A DNA stretch of 64,000 nt from Rhyzopertha dominica (lineage: Eukaryota; Arthropoda; Insecta; Coleoptera; Bostrichidae). A program made the position numbers and the translations under genes. Each line of letters opens with the position of its first letter. Positions within the stretch are counted from its first letter, which is position 1. The notes under the pieces are model-generated. The model had not been told where the DNA came from, did not search any database, and worked only from the letters and a program-made list of their open reading frames with translations. Shown here piece after piece: positions 60,888 through 64,000 of this stretch. The DNA lies in the NCBI GenBank assembly GCA_025024175.1, contig QCXZ01000064.1, positions 20,828,286 to 20,892,285 of the forward strand, read 5' to 3'.

Positions 60888-61072
60888 TTCTTGCCCGTCA
60901 GCAAAAAGTGCCGTGGGGGCCTGCTGTCAAATTGAAGTATGCAGTTGCATGCCAATTTGTCAGGCTACAGGTCACTTCCTTTAGGAAGTAGTTTCCGTTG
61001 AGGCAGCTAGGTGGCTTTGTCATCATGTCAGTGTAATGCTGACAGATGGCATTGCCATCCTAAATTCTTACT
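60888..61072 (+). repeat. Dispersed repeat family R1, copy C
   Basis: Closest to copy B: AAAAAGTGCCGTGGGGGCCT, CTGTCAAATTGAAGTATGCA, CAGGTCACTTCCTTTAGGAA, GGCAGCTAGGTGGCTTTG, then GATGGCATTGCCATC, a palindrome at the end as in copy B. Confidence 0.8.
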
Positions 61073-61639
61073 TTCATTTATAAGATTATTTGTCTGATGG
61101 ATGTTTGCGGTCGCAGAATTTGTTATAAATATTTTTGTGAATTTTGGGGAAAGCGACCTTGTGGTTTTTTATAATAAAGAGCACTCCTTAAATTTTTGCC
61201 AAGCCTTTAACAATTTATTTTAAGTTAATCTGTAATCATGTTATTCTTAAATCTGATTACATTTTTTAACATAACTTTGCATGAGCTCCAAACGAGATGA
61301 TTAACCACACCAGTTTCCGGATCGAACAGGTCACTTGAAATTGCGTGGCCGTTTGCTTTATAAAGCAACCCTGCATTTTCCAAATAAGTGCTCTTTTCAT
61401 TGCGCATAACAAAAGTTGTACACCTAGTAGCATTGTATATTGTTATGGGCGGTTTATTTTAATCTTCTTCAGGGCTTCAGCAGTTATAAGTTACAGAAAT
61501 GAAATAACATATATGTAAAATATTTTCTTATGTACATGAGTTGTTCTCTAACATGTATATTAAAAAGCCATCACTAAATTTAAAAGTGCGACATTTCAAA
61601 AATAAAACAATACTAGATTTTTTTGTCAAAATTGTCACA

Positions 61640-62250
61640 ACGCAAACTATAAATAAACCTTTTTTTCATATAATAAAATTTGTATCATATTTTTGGTTGG
61701 TGGTGTTTTCTGTTTTTGTGATATATCACATTTCAATAATTAATCTTTTATTGGTCTTTTGTTCTTTGTCTAAAATTTTTATAGTCTCCCAATCAGCCAT
61801 ATGCTCAGCTAGAGCACATCTATCACGTTTTGTAGTGATGTAACTTTTGTGAAGAGCTAATCTACTAGATAGCCATTGGGAAGTTGTTCTACGTAATTTT
61901 TACCGCAACTAATACATTTCAAACAATAAACAACACCTGACTGAAATGTTAATGGTATATTCGATTATANGTGACTAAACAAATTTGAACTTTTTTTAAG
62001 TTTTTAACGGCTACTTTTAAATTTTCTCTGAAAAATTCAGATAATTTTTATTGTTAAGCCCATGATATTTGGAAGAGACCCTAAACGACCATCTTTATTA
62101 TTCATGTTACTAAGATCAGCATTACAATTAGTATCTCTACTAAATAGGAGCCTCGTCATATGTTGTAAAATTACTTGTGGTGGGTATTACTGCCAAATAC
62201 CTTTGAATAAAATTTGTTTCGTATAAAACTGGTGTACACACATCTGTAAA
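61640..62250 (-). pseudogene. Penelope-like retroelement remnant (- strand)
   Basis: On the - strand: RLGSLPNIMGLTIKI at about 62060-62095, resembling the linker before the endonuclease; then GVVYCLKCISCGKNYV at about 61890-61945, the GIY-YIG start with its Cys pair (Gly of YVG replaced by Glu); then RCALAEHMADWETIKILDKE and NKRLIIEM at about 61715-61820. Frames are broken by several shifts and an N. The order matches the 3' half of a Penelope-like element. Confidence 0.75.
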
Positions 62251-62254
62251 ACGC

Positions 62255-64000
62255 TTATCAAGAAGGAAAGATTCGATTATCAGTTTATCAGCACCATGCA
62301 TTTAACGAATTTCGTTGTTGTAGGCGTGAGGATTTTAATTAAACCAACGGTGGGAATCGTGGGCATTGTTCATTGCATAAAACAATATGTTCCTTTTTAA
62401 TGAAGATTTTTTTGAAACCTCTGCCATGCAATGTTCTCTGCACCTTTCAATAAAGCACATTAACACCTAGCACCTAATTGATTGTCTTCAATTATTTGTA
62501 GAATGTTTTCTTCCTCATTTAAATTTTACTCGTGATATTTGTTGTAAATAGCGCCAAATATTTGCCAGGTACCACCCTTTAGTACTAAAATTGACGCTGA
62601 TACTCCTTACTACAGGCAGGAAGTAAAATTTTTTACTAAATCGATAAATTTAATAATGTAGATACTCAATGTCGGCATATTAGTCATTCTAAAACAACAA
62701 GTAATAACTTTACGAACACTTAGCGCTGCTTAAATTTGTAGCAACCTGTAAACTAATTGTTACTATTTAAAGGCAGCTACTACACTTTCAAATTATTTAA
62801 AATCATGATTTAGTATAGCAGCCACCTACGGAATAATAAGTAATCATGTTTCTGATTTCATCTGATCGGCCATATTTTCGCCTACTGTTTATGCAACTTA
62901 CCATACCACCAAGTAATAAATTCGTTGGTATAAATGCGATTTGCTGACCACTATACTAGTACAATAATTTATTAATAACCACAAGATGTAACTCAACATC
63001 AACTAAATCACTTATGTACCCCGTTCCTTAACCAATAAGTAGTTCGGTTCCACTAAATCAAATACATAACTGCAGCTACTACAACTAGGCCATACAATTT
63101 TGTACTATACCCATTAAAGATTTATAACTTGGATAGAATTCTACTTAGAATACTTCAAAAAATGTTCGTTAAACTAGGTCTTTACAAAAATATATCAGGA
63201 CTCTTCTTTCGTTTCAAGGTTTTAAAGTTTTTTCTTTAAACTACTGTTTACTTTGTACATTTTATCCTAAATTTTGTATAATTTACCATCGTTTAACAAA
63301 TAAATCCTGTAAAAATTATTTACATCCAATATAGCCCACTATAACTCGCTGTTTTAGACTACTATTTGTACTATAACTGCCTTGGTTATATAATATAACT
63401 TCTGTATTAAAATTGACTATATACGTATATCTTTTTAGAAATCTGGCGCAGACCGAATTCCTAGGAACAACTGGTTTAAAAATATACTACTGATATATTC
63501 GACGATGTATAAGCAATCTTCATCTCTTGAGAGCTTATTGCAATTATTAATACATTGCATTACATAATTTTCCAAATATTTAGAGATAAAATAAATTCTA
63601 GCTTTACTGTGCAAGTTTATCGCTTATATTTTGAGACTATAAGGAATATGAGGTAAGTTGTGATTTTTCGTAAGAGAAAGATATTTTTCTCGTAAAAACT
63701 CATTTTGAGAAGCCCTAGACAGTTTTCACTTTTATTCAGTTTTGCTTTTTCTTTGCTTTCAAATATTCTTAGTGCTAAAAATGTACTCAAGATCTCCTGG
63801 TGTTATTCATTGCGTACTGTGTATTGCATTACAAAGTCTGAACATCTTCAGATTATAAGAGTTCGATTAAAATTAGCATTCAAACATCATTTTTCTAGTG
63901 TCTTGTCGTTTGTTTGTGATTCCTGGTCACTTTGATTGTATCGTAGTTTTTCTTTCTTCAATACATACATACAATAATGATCAAAGGTATTTATTGCCTG
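62255..64000. other. AT-rich end of window without a supportable gene
   Basis: 62255-62500 may hold more of the Penelope-like remnant but no clear motif was found. The rest has short ORFs only. Confidence 0.4.

Noticed and set aside
1..64000. CRISPR arrays, operons, ribosome-binding sites
   Set aside because: The window is eukaryotic, and the only array (152 bp units without unique spacers) belongs to the foldback element.

Overview
The window is AT-rich eukaryotic DNA, most likely from an insect or other arthropod. The evidence is short (48-66 bp) GT-AG introns, a nose-resistant-to-fluoxetine (NRF-6) acyltransferase gene, and a repeat load of BEL/Pao, Ty3/Gypsy, Ty1/Copia, Penelope-like, mariner-like, pogo-like and hAT-like sequences. 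Scattered N bases show a draft assembly. Species cannot be named from this sequence alone.

Layout. 1-5106: the 3' part of a BEL/Pao retrotransposon on the + strand (gag end, protease, RT, RNase H, integrase, 3' LTR), with one frameshift near 1500. 5107-10599: gene-poor DNA with copies of dispersed repeats. 10600-28878 (- strand): the only host gene I can fully support, a 13-exon NRF-6-like transmembrane acyltransferase. All 13 exons join in frame with GT-AG introns to a 703-residue protein. Its introns are full of transposon material. Intron 7 holds a complete 5.7 kb foldback element (13323-19025), made of about 18 plus about 13 inverted copies of a 152 bp tandem repeat between unique terminal arms and flanked by a perfect 9 bp target duplication. 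Intron 6 holds a 995 bp hAT-like non-autonomous element. Intron 2 holds Penelope-like and mariner-like remnants.

28879-49845: gene-poor, with a 157 bp palindromic MITE, Ty1/Copia remnants with a likely LTR, a THAP-domain pseudo-exon, a mariner transposase scrap and a non-LTR reverse-transcriptase scrap. 49846-56380: a complete Ty3/Gypsy insertion on the - strand with two 1151 bp LTRs that differ at one seen position, a 4 bp CTTA target duplication, and a badly broken gag-pol body. 58182-59472: a pogo-like DNA transposon with TA target duplication and only the helix-turn-helix half of its transposase. 61700-62250: a Penelope-like remnant on the - strand. The rest shows no supportable gene.

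The most notable object is the foldback element. It is bounded to the base by its target duplication, has no coding capacity, has no spacer between its arms, and sits 73 bp downstream of a splice donor in an apparently intact gene. The pre-mRNA should therefore carry a kilobase-scale hairpin.
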